Assembly: GCA_004562765.1 (NCBI GenBank)
Contig: SFRL01000001.1
Location: 1-64,000, forward strand
DNA length: 64,000 nucleotides
Reading direction: 5' to 3'
Origin: a bacterium
GTDB lineage: Bacteria > Bacillota > Clostridia > Lachnospirales > Lachnospiraceae
Under the pieces are notes generated by a model. The model did no database searches. It had not been told where the DNA came from and saw only the letters and a program-made list of their open reading frames with translations. The translations under genes were made by a program, and so were the position numbers. Positions 52,979-62,184 of this stretch are shown piece by piece. The first letter of the stretch is position 1; the number at the start of each line of letters is the position of its first letter.

Positions 52979-55054
52979 TTAGTTTTCTTTTGTTTTCACT
53001 TCCACGTAACCGCACTGCGCGTCGGCACACACGAGCTTGCTTCCCTTTTCCACCATATATCCGCCACAGTTCGGGCATTTCTTTGCCACCGGTTTTGCCC
53101 ACGACATAAAATCGCACTCCGGATTGTTCTCGCAGCCGTAATAGCGTCTGCCCTTTTTTGTCTTGCGCAGCACGATCTCCTTTCCACAGACAGGACACGG
53201 CACTCCGATCTTTTCGAGATAAGGCTTGGTGTTGCGACAGTCCGGAAAGCCGGGGCATGCCAGGAATTTACCGTGCGGTCCGTACTTGATGACCATATTC
53301 CGACCGCATTCCTCACAGATGACATCCGTCACCTCGTCAGCGATCTCCACCTTTTCCAGCTTCTTTTCCGCCTCGGCAACCGCTTCTTCCAGATCCGGAT
53401 AAAAGTTGCTGATGATCGTCTTCCACTGTACCTTTCCCTCCTCGACCATATCAAGCAGAGACTCCATGTTCGCCGTGAAATGCTCATCAACGATCGTTCC
53501 GAATGCCTCCACCATGATCGAGTTTACCGCCTCGCCAAGTTCTGTCATGTAAAGGTTTTTCTGCTCTTTTGTCACATAGCGGCGCGCCAGCAGTGTGGTG
53601 ATCGTCGGCGCGTAGGTACTGGGACGTCCGATCCCGTGCTCCTCCAGGGTCTTCACCAGAGATGCCTCTGTGAAATGCGGCTGAGGCTGCGTAAAGTGCT
53701 GTTTCGCGTCGATCTCTTTTAATGAAAGTTTCGTATTTTCGTCAATGGAGCCCAGGAGCACATTGCTCTCCTCCTTCTCCTCGTCGTCAGCCGTATATAC
53801 AGATAAAAATCCCTCAAATGCGATCTTTGATGCGGAAACATGCAGCTGATAGTCTCCTGCCCCGATCTTGACAGATGTCGTCTCATAGCGTGCCGGATTC
53901 ATACGGCTTGCCACAAAACGGTTCCAGATCAGCTGATAAAGGCGGAACTGATCTCTGGATAAGGACTCTTTGATCAGCACCGGCATGCGGGTGATATCAG
54001 TGGGACGGATCGCTTCATGCGCGTCCTGGATCTTCCCCTTTGACTGGTTCTCCTTCGGCGCATCCGCAGCATACTGCGCTCCGTATTTCTCCGAGATATA
54101 CGCTCTTGCCGCTGTATCTGCCTCTTCTGCCACACGAACAGAATCGGTACGCAGATAGGTGATGATTCCGACGGTGCCCTGACCCTTGATATCCACTCCC
54201 TCATAAAGCTGCTGCGCCAGGCGCATCGTCTTCTGCGTTGAAAAATTCAGTCGCTTGGATGCCTCCTGCTGCAGCGTACTGGTCGTAAATGGATAGGGCG
54301 CTTTTTTGATGCGTTCTCCCTTTTTGATCTCCTTCACGACAAACTGCTCTGACTCAAGCTCCTTTTTGGCAGCTTCTACCTGATTTTTATTTGTGAGTTC
54401 CAGTTTTTTTCCGGCTTTGCTGTCTAATTTTGCAAGGAGCGGCTTTTTCTCTCCTTCCACGTCAAGTGCTGCGTCGATAGTCCAGTATTCTTCCGGAATA
54501 AACTCATTGATCTCATTTTCACGGTCACTGATCAGGCGCAATGCAACAGACTGCACACGACCGGCGGAAAGTCCGCGCTTTACTTTGTTCCAGAGTACCG
54601 GGCTGATCCGGTAACCCACCATACGATCCAGCATACGTCTGGCCTGCTGCGCATTGACCAGATCCATGTCGATCTCCCGGGGATGCTTGAGCGATGCCTT
54701 CACCGCTGACTGTGTGATCTCGTTAAAGGTGATACGATATACTTTTTTATCCTGCAGCTTCAGCGCATGGTACAGATGCCATGAAATTGCCTCTCCCTCG
54801 CGGTCCGGGTCAGTTGCAAGGTAGATCTTTTCCGCTTTCTTCACTTCCTTGCGCAGATTCGCTAAAATATCACCCTTTCCACGGATCGTGATATATTTCG
54901 GCTCAAAATCATTTTCCGGGTTAAAGCCGAGCTGGCTCTTCGGTAGATCCCTTACATGTCCGTTGGACGCTGCCACCTCATAATTTTTTCCCAGAAATTT
55001 TTTGATCGTTTTTACCTTTGCAGGCGACTCCACAATAACCAGATATTTTGCCAT
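52979..55054 (-). CDS. topA: DNA topoisomerase I
   Basis: TopA relaxes negative supercoils with a type IA mechanism. The 691-residue protein has the TOPRIM domain (YLVIVESPAKVKTIKKFLG and ATDPDREGEAISWHL). The catalytic Tyr lies in GIITYLRTDSVR (about 300). Three C-terminal zinc ribbons follow (about 578-691), with pairs CEECG, CPVCG and CPNCG. Length is typical of Firmicutes. The ATG has GGAGAC upstream. It follows dprA by 16 bases, the standard dprA-topA pair, and ends in a terminator inside the codY promoter. Confidence 0.98.
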   Translation of the reverse strand: MAKYLVIVESPAKVKTIKKFLGKNYEVAASNGHVRDLPKSQLGFNPENDFEPKYITIRGKGDILANLRKEVKKAEKIYLATDPDREGEAISWHLYHALKLQDKKVYRITFNEITQSAVKASLKHPREIDMDLVNAQQARRMLDRMVGYRISPVLWNKVKRGLSAGRVQSVALRLISDRENEINEFIPEEYWTIDAALDVEGEKKPLLAKLDSKAGKKLELTNKNQVEAAKKELESEQFVVKEIKKGERIKKAPYPFTTSTLQQEASKRLNFSTQKTMRLAQQLYEGVDIKGQGTVGIITYLRTDSVRVAEEADTAARAYISEKYGAQYAADAPKENQSKGKIQDAHEAIRPTDITRMPVLIKESLSRDQFRLYQLIWNRFVASRMNPARYETTSVKIGAGDYQLHVSASKIAFEGFLSVYTADDEEKEESNVLLGSIDENTKLSLKEIDAKQHFTQPQPHFTEASLVKTLEEHGIGRPSTYAPTITTLLARRYVTKEQKNLYMTELGEAVNSIMVEAFGTIVDEHFTANMESLLDMVEEGKVQWKTIISNFYPDLEEAVAEAEKKLEKVEIADEVTDVICEECGRNMVIKYGPHGKFLACPGFPDCRNTKPYLEKIGVPCPVCGKEIVLRKTKKGRRYYGCENNPECDFMSWAKPVAKKCPNCGGYMVEKGSKLVCADAQCGYVEVKTKEN

Positions 55055-55070
55055 TACCCATTTGTCTCCT

Positions 55071-56138
55071 CTAGTTTACAGAAATATAATGATTCTGCCA
55101 GGCTTCCTGCACCAGCCCTTTTTCCTCCAAAGCGAACAAAAGCTCTGCCAGTGTCACAATATCAAGTGCAGTTTCCTCGCTGATCTTCTCCATTGATTTC
55201 GGATGCAAATCAAGGCAACTATACACCAAGCGTTCCGACTTTTCAAGGGGCAATTTATTTTTTTCGGGTAAAAAGCCCAGTTCACCTGCCAGTTCCTCCG
55301 GTGAAAGAAGGATCCCTGCCCCCTGTCGGATCAGTCGGTTACAGCCTGCACTTAAAGGGTCTGAGATACGCCCCGGCGCCGCGTAAATATCCTTTCCCTG
55401 CTCCAGTGCACAGTCTGCCGTAATGAGTGATCCGCTCTTTTCTTTCGCTTCTATAATAAGCAGAACATCACACAGACCGGCGATGATCCGGTTTCGCATG
55501 GGAAAAAATCCGGGGCGTGGCGCCAGATCGGGCGGATACTCGGACAAAATGCCGCCCTGTGCGGCAATGCGTTCATAGAGCGCGGCGTTCTCCGGCGGAT
55601 AGACCACATTCACCCCACATCCCAGGACTGCATAAGTGTTTCCGCCGCCGTCCAGTGCCCCCTCATGTCCAAAGCTGTCGATTCCCCGCGCCATACCGCT
55701 GATAACTGATACTCCGTTCGCCGCCAGACTTCTTCCGGAACGCTTTGCGATGTCCTTTCCATAGCGGCTGCAGGCTCTTCCTCCGACAATACTGACCGCA
55801 GGCGCCTCGTTCTTCGGAAGTTGTCCGATATAGTACAGTCCATAAGGCGGATCATAGATTTCACGAAGTCTCTCCGGATATGTCCGCTGCTCAACAGACA
55901 CAAAAGAAATGCCGCGCGCCATCAGTTTGTCCCACTCCCGGTCCAGATCCCACTGCTCTTTTGAACGGCTGATGCGCACAGCCGCCTCCTCTGTGATCCC
56001 ATAAAGCTTCTTCAGTTCGCTGCCTGCCAGATGCCAGACTGCTTTTGCACTTCCACAATACTTGTACAGCTGGCGGATCGTCTTTGTTCCGATACCGGAA
56101 ATATTTGCAAGCCAGTAAGCATATGTAACGTCTTCCAT
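55071..56138 (-). CDS. dprA: DNA-processing protein DprA (Smf)
   Basis: DprA loads RecA onto incoming single-stranded DNA in transformation. The 355-residue protein has an N-terminal SAM-like helical part (about 1-70). A Rossmann fold follows with SIVGGRACSRYGKDIAKRSG, VSVISGMARGIDSFGHEGAL and NVVYPPEN. A C-terminal winged helix ends the protein. I set the start at the ATG at 56138, because GGGAGG lies 7 bases upstream. A GTG two codons earlier is less likely. It is coupled to comM with a 2-base gap. Confidence 0.95.
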   Translation of the reverse strand: MEDVTYAYWLANISGIGTKTIRQLYKYCGSAKAVWHLAGSELKKLYGITEEAAVRISRSKEQWDLDREWDKLMARGISFVSVEQRTYPERLREIYDPPYGLYYIGQLPKNEAPAVSIVGGRACSRYGKDIAKRSGRSLAANGVSVISGMARGIDSFGHEGALDGGGNTYAVLGCGVNVVYPPENAALYERIAAQGGILSEYPPDLAPRPGFFPMRNRIIAGLCDVLLIIEAKEKSGSLITADCALEQGKDIYAAPGRISDPLSAGCNRLIRQGAGILLSPEELAGELGFLPEKNKLPLEKSERLVYSCLDLHPKSMEKISEETALDIVTLAELLFALEEKGLVQEAWQNHYISVN

Positions 56139-56140
56139 GC

Positions 56141-57664
56141 TCACACCTCCCAGTATTTTCTGTCAAGACTGCGATAGCAGATCGCTTCCGTCAGGTGCCG
56201 GGTCGTAATGGCGCTGCTCTCCTCCAGATCAGCGATCGTCCGCGACAGCTTGATGATCTTGTGATAAGCCCGCGCGGACAACTGCAGTTTTTCATACATT
56301 CGTTCCATGTATGCGGTTTCTTTTTTGCCAAGTCTGCAGTAGGTTGTCAGATGTGCTACCGGCACCTGGCTGTTAAAATACCAGGACTCATTTCGGTAAC
56401 GTTCCCTCTGCATCTGCTGTGCAGCCAGCACCCGCGCCCGGATCTGTGCCGAACTCTCTCCCCGTACCTTTCCGGTCAGTTCCTGGTATGTGACAGGTTC
56501 TGCCTCCGCACACAGATCGATCCGGTCCAAAAGCGGCTGGCTGATCCGCGAGAGATACTGCCGGACCTGCGTATTTGTGCAACGGCACCTTGTACGGTCC
56601 GGATAAAATCCGCATTTACACGGGTTCATCGCGCAGACAAGTAAAAAATCAGCCGGATAGGTAAAGCTGCTGTTTACACGGGAGAGCGTGATGGTTTTAT
56701 CCTCCATCGGCTGTCTCAGGATCTCCAGTGTACTCTTTTGAAACTCCGGCAGTTCATCCAAAAACAATACACCTCTGTGGGCTAATGATACTTCTCCCGG
56801 CTTCGGGATCGCTCCGCCACCAGAAAGTCCTTGTGGACTGATGGTGTGGTGCGGTGCACGGAACGGACGCCGTTCGATCAGTCCTTCGCTCGTATGGAGC
56901 TTGCCGCTCACACTGTAGATCTTTGACACTTCCATCTGTTCCGCAGGTTCCATCGGTGGCAGAATACCCGGGATACGCTTCGCGATCATGGTCTTTCCCG
57001 CACCGGGTGGACCGACCATCAACAGATTATGCATCCCGCTCACCGCTATCTCACAGGCACGGCGTAGCATTTTCTGTCCGTTGACATCCGCGAAATCCAA
57101 TTCCTCCGTCAACTGCTGTGCAGGGTGTGAATACGGCTCCTCTTCTATGGTATATGCTCCGGTGCAATAATCCATGACTGATCTGATATGATCCGCCGGA
57201 AAAACAGACAGGTCTTTCACGAGGGCCGCCTCCCTGCGGTTGTCTCTCGGAATGATACAGCGATGGATTCCCTGCTCCTTCGCCTTTAGCAGGATCGGCA
57301 GCATGCCGTCCACCGCCAGAATGGCTCCGTTCAAACCAATCTCACCTATCACAAGTGTGTCTTTCAGAAATTCCTCCGGCACAATGCCAAGTGCCGCAAG
57401 GATAGCTACTGTGATCGGCAGGTCAAAGCCATTTCCGCTCTTTTTAATGTTTGCCGGGGAAAGGTTGATCGTGATGCGCTTGGCGGGAAGCTGATGTCCG
57501 CAGTTGCGCAGCGCTGTGCGCACCCGTTCTCTCGCTTCGCGCACTTCAGATGCCAGAAAGCCTACCATCTCAAATATCGGCAGACCGTCACTGACGTCTG
57601 CCTCCACCAGAACGGGCTGGCTGTCGATTCCGTGTAGAATCGCAGTTGTTACGATACTGTACAA
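56141..57664 (-). CDS. comM: ComM/YifB family Mg-chelatase-like AAA ATPase
   Basis: ComM-type proteins are hexameric helicases that help integrate transforming DNA in some bacteria. The 507-residue protein has an N-terminal LonC-like domain (about 1-170). An AAA domain follows with Walker A VGPPGAGKTMIAKRI and a Walker-B-type GVLFLDELPEF. The CNPCKCG zinc-type motif is visible as AMNPCKCGFYPD. A C-terminal domain ends the protein. The start is TTG after GAGAGGAG. It pairs with dprA, as in many genomes. The uptake machinery itself is not in the window. Confidence 0.92.
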   Translation of the reverse strand: MYSIVTTAILHGIDSQPVLVEADVSDGLPIFEMVGFLASEVREARERVRTALRNCGHQLPAKRITINLSPANIKKSGNGFDLPITVAILAALGIVPEEFLKDTLVIGEIGLNGAILAVDGMLPILLKAKEQGIHRCIIPRDNRREAALVKDLSVFPADHIRSVMDYCTGAYTIEEEPYSHPAQQLTEELDFADVNGQKMLRRACEIAVSGMHNLLMVGPPGAGKTMIAKRIPGILPPMEPAEQMEVSKIYSVSGKLHTSEGLIERRPFRAPHHTISPQGLSGGGAIPKPGEVSLAHRGVLFLDELPEFQKSTLEILRQPMEDKTITLSRVNSSFTYPADFLLVCAMNPCKCGFYPDRTRCRCTNTQVRQYLSRISQPLLDRIDLCAEAEPVTYQELTGKVRGESSAQIRARVLAAQQMQRERYRNESWYFNSQVPVAHLTTYCRLGKKETAYMERMYEKLQLSARAYHKIIKLSRTIADLEESSAITTRHLTEAICYRSLDRKYWEV

Positions 57665-57705
57665 GTCGTCTCCTCTCTGCGTGCCACAACGGAAAAATGT
57701 ATACG

Positions 57706-57747
57706 AAAAAAAGATGAAATCATTGTAGCATGGATTTCATCTTTTTT
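57706..57747 (-). terminator. Intrinsic terminator of sigK (bidirectional)
   Basis: AAAAAAGATGAAATC and GATTTCATCTTTTTT form a perfect 15-bp stem with an 11-base loop and T-runs on either strand. It begins 10 bases after the sigK stop and separates it from comM. Confidence 0.9.
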
Positions 57748-57757
57748 AAAGTCAAAA

Positions 57758-58417
57758 TCAGATCTTCACTTGTTTTTCTCCGAACATCTCTTCTCTGCCG
57801 GCAAAACCCTCCCGCAGCCGCTCCAATGCCTTTTTTTCAATGCGGCTCACATACGAACGCGAGATGCCGATCTGCTGTGCGATCTCCCGCTGCGTCATTG
57901 GAGTTCTTTTATCCAGCCCGTAACGCAGGGTAATGATCTGCAGCTCCCGTCCGTGTAAAAGCCGTGGGATCAGTTCCCGCAGAGTGGCGATTCTCCATTT
58001 GAGGTCCAATTCCTCCACCACATCCGGATCCTCACTCTCACAGATGTCCAGCAGGCGGATCTGGTTTCCCTCTTTATCCGTTCCCACCGGCTCATAGAGC
58101 GATACTTCCCGCGAGGTCTTCCGCCTGGAGCGCAGATACATCAGAAGTTCGTTGTCGATACATCGTGCAGCGTATGTGGCAAGCCGGCTTCCCCGCTCAT
58201 CATTGTAGGTCGCCACTGCCTTGATCAGACCGATCGTCCCGATGGAGATCAGTTCCTCTGTTTCCTCGTCCACATTCTGATATTTTTTGACAATATGTGC
58301 CACCAGACGCATATTACGCTCGACCAGAATGTGTTTTGCTTCCAGGCTTCCACCCTTCATACGTGCAACATATTCTTTTTCCTCCTGCTGCGTCAGAGGC
58401 GGCAAAAATGTTTTCAA
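57758..58417 (-). CDS. sigK: SigK-like sporulation sigma factor lacking a pro-sequence
   Basis: SigK is the late mother-cell sigma factor of sporulation. The 219-residue protein has region 2 (AKHILVERNMRLVAHIVKKY, ELISIGTIGLIKAVATYN and RLATYAARCIDNELLMYL) and region 4 (MTQREIAQQIGISRSYVSRI). Unlike Bacillus pro-SigK there is no hydrophobic N-terminal pro-peptide. An in-frame TAG lies six codons before the start, so none can be encoded. The start is TTG after GGAGAG. The gene is intact and not split by a skin-type element. SigE is the main alternative call, but it also normally has a pro-sequence. Confidence 0.88.
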   Translation of the reverse strand: MKTFLPPLTQQEEKEYVARMKGGSLEAKHILVERNMRLVAHIVKKYQNVDEETEELISIGTIGLIKAVATYNDERGSRLATYAARCIDNELLMYLRSRRKTSREVSLYEPVGTDKEGNQIRLLDICESEDPDVVEELDLKWRIATLRELIPRLLHGRELQIITLRYGLDKRTPMTQREIAQQIGISRSYVSRIEKKALERLREGFAGREEMFGEKQVKI

Positions 58418-58508
58418 TCGCTTCTCTCCGATCTATCAAAGCGAACTTAATACATTTTATGTCGCAGACAACTTTCCCGTGCCTTTCCCACTACCGGGGA
58501 GGCTTTGT

Positions 58509-59048
58509 TTATTTTTTCAATACTTCCTTACGAATGTAGCGGAAGGTCTCATCCTCCCCCTGCTCAGCCAGCATGTTCAACAGCTTTTCCAATAAATCCC
58601 TTGTCTCCGGATGCAGAACATGGAAATCCCGCTTACTCATATAGTATTCCAGCGGCGAGGCATCCGTATATTTATCCTTCTTGTAGATCTTGGAGGCAGC
58701 AATGCGGTCCGCCACCATCTCCGCCACATATTTTTCCGGCATGCGCATGCCTGCAATATGCTGGTCACCGCGCACGTCGTAATCCATCCAGTATTCCAGA
58801 TGATGCTTGTTGCGCCCCTTATGATGCAGCCACGCAGAAGAAAAACCGTACTCTGCGCGTTCTCCGTTATGCGGGCTCTGGTCATCCATAAAATACTTTG
58901 CACCGATGCGGAACTCTGCCCACGAATATTTGGACAGATCGTGCATCAGACCCTGCCGGTACAGACCCATGCGAAAACAGTTTTTGCGCACCTCCCGGCG
59001 GTGCGCATGCACCGTCTTCAAATGTTTACATGCTTTTTCAAACGACAT
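58509..59048 (-). CDS. DUF5662 family protein
   Basis: The 179-residue protein is soluble and rich in His and Arg. LYRQGLMHDLSKYSWAEF and SSAWLHHKGRNKHHLEYWMD are characteristic of DUF5662 in Clostridia. The HD-like His-Asp pair (MHD) and following histidines suggest a metal-binding helical fold, but no activity is assigned. It overlaps the end of the TraX-like gene by 11 bases. A further gap of about 90 bases to sigK has only a weak hairpin. Confidence 0.85.
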   Translation of the reverse strand: MSFEKACKHLKTVHAHRREVRKNCFRMGLYRQGLMHDLSKYSWAEFRIGAKYFMDDQSPHNGERAEYGFSSAWLHHKGRNKHHLEYWMDYDVRGDQHIAGMRMPEKYVAEMVADRIAASKIYKKDKYTDASPLEYYMSKRDFHVLHPETRDLLEKLLNMLAEQGEDETFRYIRKEVLKK

Positions 59049-59724
59049 CGTACAGATACCTCCAGATCAGGTACAACAAAAGCAGATGTACCGGATAGAA
59101 TACATAGAAAAAATACTTTGCGGACGGACCTTTTGTCCCATTATAAAACCAGATCGGAATCAGTGCCAGCGCCCCTGCCCGCTGTATCCCACCAAAATAG
59201 CAGATGTTGATCGCGGCAACGGACAGAAACTGTTCCGCTTTCTGCATGCGGAACACATAAAAACAGAGGATCATGACAATCCCTCCGATCCCGTAATCCG
59301 GCTTGATGATGTAGTACGTCAGCGCTCCGATCACAGCCAGCAGACCTATGGTCAGCAACATATGTTCCTGCAGTGTCTGCAGGATACAGATACAGATCAA
59401 TGCAAGTAACAACGTAAAAAAAATGTTCTGCGTATCTTTATACACAAGTGTGTGATAGCGCGCCAGATCGCTGGGGATCTCAGAGATCAATGCAAAAAGA
59501 AACAATCTGCCCAAATACTTTTTCAGATCTCTCGTATGAAAAAATCCCTCCACGATCAGAAAACCGAAAATCGGAAATGCCAGTCTTCCGACATAACGCA
59601 TCCACACCTGGGACGGGCACAAAATTGCACCGATATGATCCGTCAGCATAGAAAATAGGGCAATACATTTCAGATCAAAACCCGACAGTCCGCTTCTGAC
59701 GGTCAGCTGCTCATTTTTCTTCAT
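59038..59724 (-). CDS. TraX-like membrane protein
   Basis: The 228-residue protein has about seven hydrophobic segments. It starts after a polar N-terminus with GFDLKCIALFSMLTDHIGAI, the TraX family pattern, and then RYVGRLAFPIFGFLIVEGFF. TraX of the F plasmid acetylates pilin. Chromosomal homologues are common in Firmicutes, and their substrates are unknown. It overlaps the GH13 gene by 14 bases, so the two are co-translated. Confidence 0.88.
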   Translation of the reverse strand: MKKNEQLTVRSGLSGFDLKCIALFSMLTDHIGAILCPSQVWMRYVGRLAFPIFGFLIVEGFFHTRDLKKYLGRLFLFALISEIPSDLARYHTLVYKDTQNIFFTLLLALICICILQTLQEHMLLTIGLLAVIGALTYYIIKPDYGIGGIVMILCFYVFRMQKAEQFLSVAAINICYFGGIQRAGALALIPIWFYNGTKGPSAKYFFYVFYPVHLLLLYLIWRYLYDVV

Positions 59725-61645
59725 TCTGCTGCTCCCGGCATTCTTTTTGCTTTTTCTTCTCCCGTCTCAGTCTGCCCGGTGCCGTGACAAGCACCACAAC
59801 ACTGCCGCCTTCTATCTGCAGCCGGTCATTGTTTTCACTGACCACACCCATTCCAAATACCGTTTTCCACTCTTTTCCGGCTGCTACCTTCGGCAATGCC
59901 AGCGGCATCTCACTCTGTGAAAAATTCCAACCGATGTAGAGATCCTCCGGTTCATTTCCGTATGCGCCGCTGTAGGCCTCACCGACCGCCTGCATGGACG
60001 GGTAGATCTCACTGTTCCATGCCTGTGCGCTGTGATAAGACAGATCAGGCATTCCGAATGACTGATAGTCCGTCATCTTCATCGGCACACGACTGCGCAT
60101 ACACGGGTGTTTGCTTCGCAGCGCCAGAAGATCCTTCACATACGTGAAATACTCCCGGTTTTTGTCCATCTGTTTCCAGTTTACCCATCCGATCCTGTTA
60201 TCCTGGCCGTACGCATTATTGTTTCCGTTCTGCGAGTTGCCGAATTCATCGCCCGACAGGATCAGCGGTACACCCTGTGCAAAAACAACAGCGGCCATGG
60301 CCTGCTTCATCAGCCGGGCGCGCTGCTGGAGGATCTTCTTCTTGCGCGAAACACCCTCAACGCCGCAGTTGACGCTGTAATTCCAATCATTGCCGTCTGC
60401 ACCGCCCTCTCCGTTTGCCTCATTATGCTTTGTAACGTAGCTGAAAGTATCCGCAAGCGTAAATCCGTTATTATTTGCAAAATAATTCACAAATCCGATC
60501 TGCGGATGCTGCCTTTTCTGCTGGTTCAGATACTCGATCAGATTGCCGTCCTGATGGTTGATCAGCTTGCGTGCGGCGTACAGAAAATCATCGTTGTATA
60601 CATACAAATGGGGATAACCGCCCGCCTGTTCCCACGCTTCCGCCGGAAATCCCAGGGCAAAGATCTTCGTGCGGCGCAACAGCACATCACAGATCACACT
60701 GGCAACAGCGGTCTGTGAACAGAGCAGATGAAAACCATCCACATGATATTCCAGTACCCAGTAACGCAGCACCTCCACGACGTAGTTCGGATTCACCTGC
60801 GCATCAAAGCTCATCTCCATGACGCATTCCAGTCCTGCTGCATGCATTTCGCGGATCATCTCCTTCATCTCCGCAGACGGAGAACTTCCTGACGAATAGC
60901 TCGCCTTTGGAGCAAAGTAATCTCCCCTTCCGTAACCCCAGTAATTGATTCCCGGAAGTTCCTTTTCTTTCTCCTCGTATTCCTTCTGCTGCATCATTTG
61001 ATAGCCAGCCACCGCCTGCGGTGCCCAGCCCTCAAAATCCATCGGATGTTCCTCATGTTTTGGCGGTATCAGCTCCTCAAACTCATACGCAGGCATCAAT
61101 TCCACCGTCGTGACACCAAGTTCTTTTAAGTACGGGATCTTTTCCGTTACCGCTGCAAATGTACCCTTATTTCTGCCGGTCACACCGCCGTCCTTTGTGA
61201 AACCTCTGACATGAAGCTTGTACATCACCATGTCAGTTTCCGGTATCTCCGGACAGTGATCACCTTTCCAGTCGAACTCTGAAAAATCAAAGCCACTGCG
61301 CACCTCATAGTGCACATCTCTCCGGCTGTAATCAGCCCATTTTTCCCTGCCGATGATCCGTCTTGCATAAGGATCCACCACTACCTTCTGGTCAATTACA
61401 TAATTATAATCATACTGCGCCGTGTCCAGCCCGGTGACACAAACAGAACGCACTGCACCGATGCAGAATTCCTTCGGCACCGGAATATCCCTGTAGGCGC
61501 AGGACATATCCTTATTTTTGCGTTTCTCATAGAGCCGGATCGCACAATCGCTGTCCTTTTCTCCCTCAAATGTAAAACAGATTCCGTCCGCAAGTCTGCT
61601 TGCTCCGAATCTGCTGTAATTTCCTTCTCTTAACTGTTCTGCCAT
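59711..61645 (-). CDS. GH13 glycogen-debranching-like protein with lost catalytic residues
   Basis: The 644-residue protein has the GlgX/pullulanase layout: an N-terminal CBM48-like domain (about 1-110), a TIM-barrel (about 125-540) and a C-terminal beta domain. The order MYKLHVRGFTKDGGVTGRNK, NYWGYGRGDYFAPKASY, KHNEANGEGGADGNDWNYS and LILSGDEFGNSQNGNNNAYG is typical of debranching enzymes. Region I has MEMSFD instead of DxxxNH. Region II reads DGFHLLCS where the nucleophile Asp should follow (GxRxD). Region IV reads ANNNGFT where the AHDGFT aspartate should be. An AEAWE acid may remain. It is probably inactive or altered. The start is the ATG at 61645. Confidence 0.85.
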   Translation of the reverse strand: MAEQLREGNYSRFGASRLADGICFTFEGEKDSDCAIRLYEKRKNKDMSCAYRDIPVPKEFCIGAVRSVCVTGLDTAQYDYNYVIDQKVVVDPYARRIIGREKWADYSRRDVHYEVRSGFDFSEFDWKGDHCPEIPETDMVMYKLHVRGFTKDGGVTGRNKGTFAAVTEKIPYLKELGVTTVELMPAYEFEELIPPKHEEHPMDFEGWAPQAVAGYQMMQQKEYEEKEKELPGINYWGYGRGDYFAPKASYSSGSSPSAEMKEMIREMHAAGLECVMEMSFDAQVNPNYVVEVLRYWVLEYHVDGFHLLCSQTAVASVICDVLLRRTKIFALGFPAEAWEQAGGYPHLYVYNDDFLYAARKLINHQDGNLIEYLNQQKRQHPQIGFVNYFANNNGFTLADTFSYVTKHNEANGEGGADGNDWNYSVNCGVEGVSRKKKILQQRARLMKQAMAAVVFAQGVPLILSGDEFGNSQNGNNNAYGQDNRIGWVNWKQMDKNREYFTYVKDLLALRSKHPCMRSRVPMKMTDYQSFGMPDLSYHSAQAWNSEIYPSMQAVGEAYSGAYGNEPEDLYIGWNFSQSEMPLALPKVAAGKEWKTVFGMGVVSENNDRLQIEGGSVVVLVTAPGRLRREKKKQKECREQQNEEK

Positions 61646-61701
61646 TCTTTCTTTTCCGCCTTTTTTAACTATCCTCATGGTAAACATCATAGTTATTCTT
61701 T

Positions 61702-61710
61702 ATTATACCA
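61702..61710 (-). promoter_or_regulatory. Extended -10 promoter for the GH13-TraX-DUF5662 run
   Basis: On the minus strand TGGTATAAT is a full extended -10 (TGn-TATAAT), about 60 bases before the GH13 ATG. No clear -35 hexamer is present, as is usual for extended -10 promoters. Confidence 0.6.
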
Positions 61711-61745
61711 GTTTCTATATGGTTTGCATACACCTTTTTCCGTGC

Positions 61746-61775
61746 TTGACATGATCCCGTATCTTCTCATATAAT
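61746..61775 (+). promoter_or_regulatory. Consensus sigma-A promoter for the DUF1292 gene
   Basis: TTGACA (61746-61751), an 18-base spacer and TATAAT (61770-61775). Both hexamers are perfect. The predicted leader is about 70 bases. Confidence 0.85.
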
Positions 61776-61852
61776 GGCGGTAATACATGTTCCGCAGACC
61801 GTTCGGATCGTTATCGGTCACGGTACAGCAAATAAGTACAGGAGGAAACAAT

Positions 61853-62176
61853 ATGAGCGAAAATGATTTTTTGAAACAAGAGATCGACGATGATCCCAAT
61901 GACTACCGCGTCACGCTGGATCTGGATAACGGCACAACTGTAGAATGTGCGATCATGACAATCCTTGAGGTGGATGAGCAGGACTACATTGTTCTGGTCC
62001 CCTTAGATGAAAACGATGAGCCCATTGAGGAAGGCGAGGTTTACATCTACCGCTACTTTGAGGATGAAGACGGTAACGCATCACTTGACAACATCGATAA
62101 TGATGAGGAATTTGAGCGCGTGTCCGAATGCTTTGATGAATTTCTGGATGAACAGGAATTCAATGAATTACCTTAA
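61853..62176 (+). CDS. DUF1292 family protein
   Basis: The 107-residue acidic protein has the family pattern RVTLDLDNGTTVECAIMTIL, VDEQDYIVLVPLD and EEGEVYIYRYFEDED, with an Asp/Glu-rich C-terminus. DUF1292 (YrzB-like) proteins are widespread in Firmicutes and of unknown function. The ATG at 61853 follows CAGGAGGAAACAAT. It is the only plus-strand gene in the window, has a consensus promoter, and converges on the helicase gene with 8 bases between stops. Confidence 0.92.
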   Translation: MSENDFLKQEIDDDPNDYRVTLDLDNGTTVECAIMTILEVDEQDYIVLVPLDENDEPIEEGEVYIYRYFEDEDGNASLDNIDNDEEFERVSECFDEFLDEQEFNELP

Positions 62177-62184
62177 TCAAATGT

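Noticed and set aside
52866..53258. Upstream extension of the codY frame into topA
   Set aside because: CodY has a standard start at 52865 with a ribosome site. The extension overlaps the topA zinc-ribbon region in another frame and crosses a terminator.
58418..58508. CATAAAAT as a sigma-E -10 before sigK
   Set aside because: No matching -35 at the required spacing, so it cannot be supported from sequence alone.
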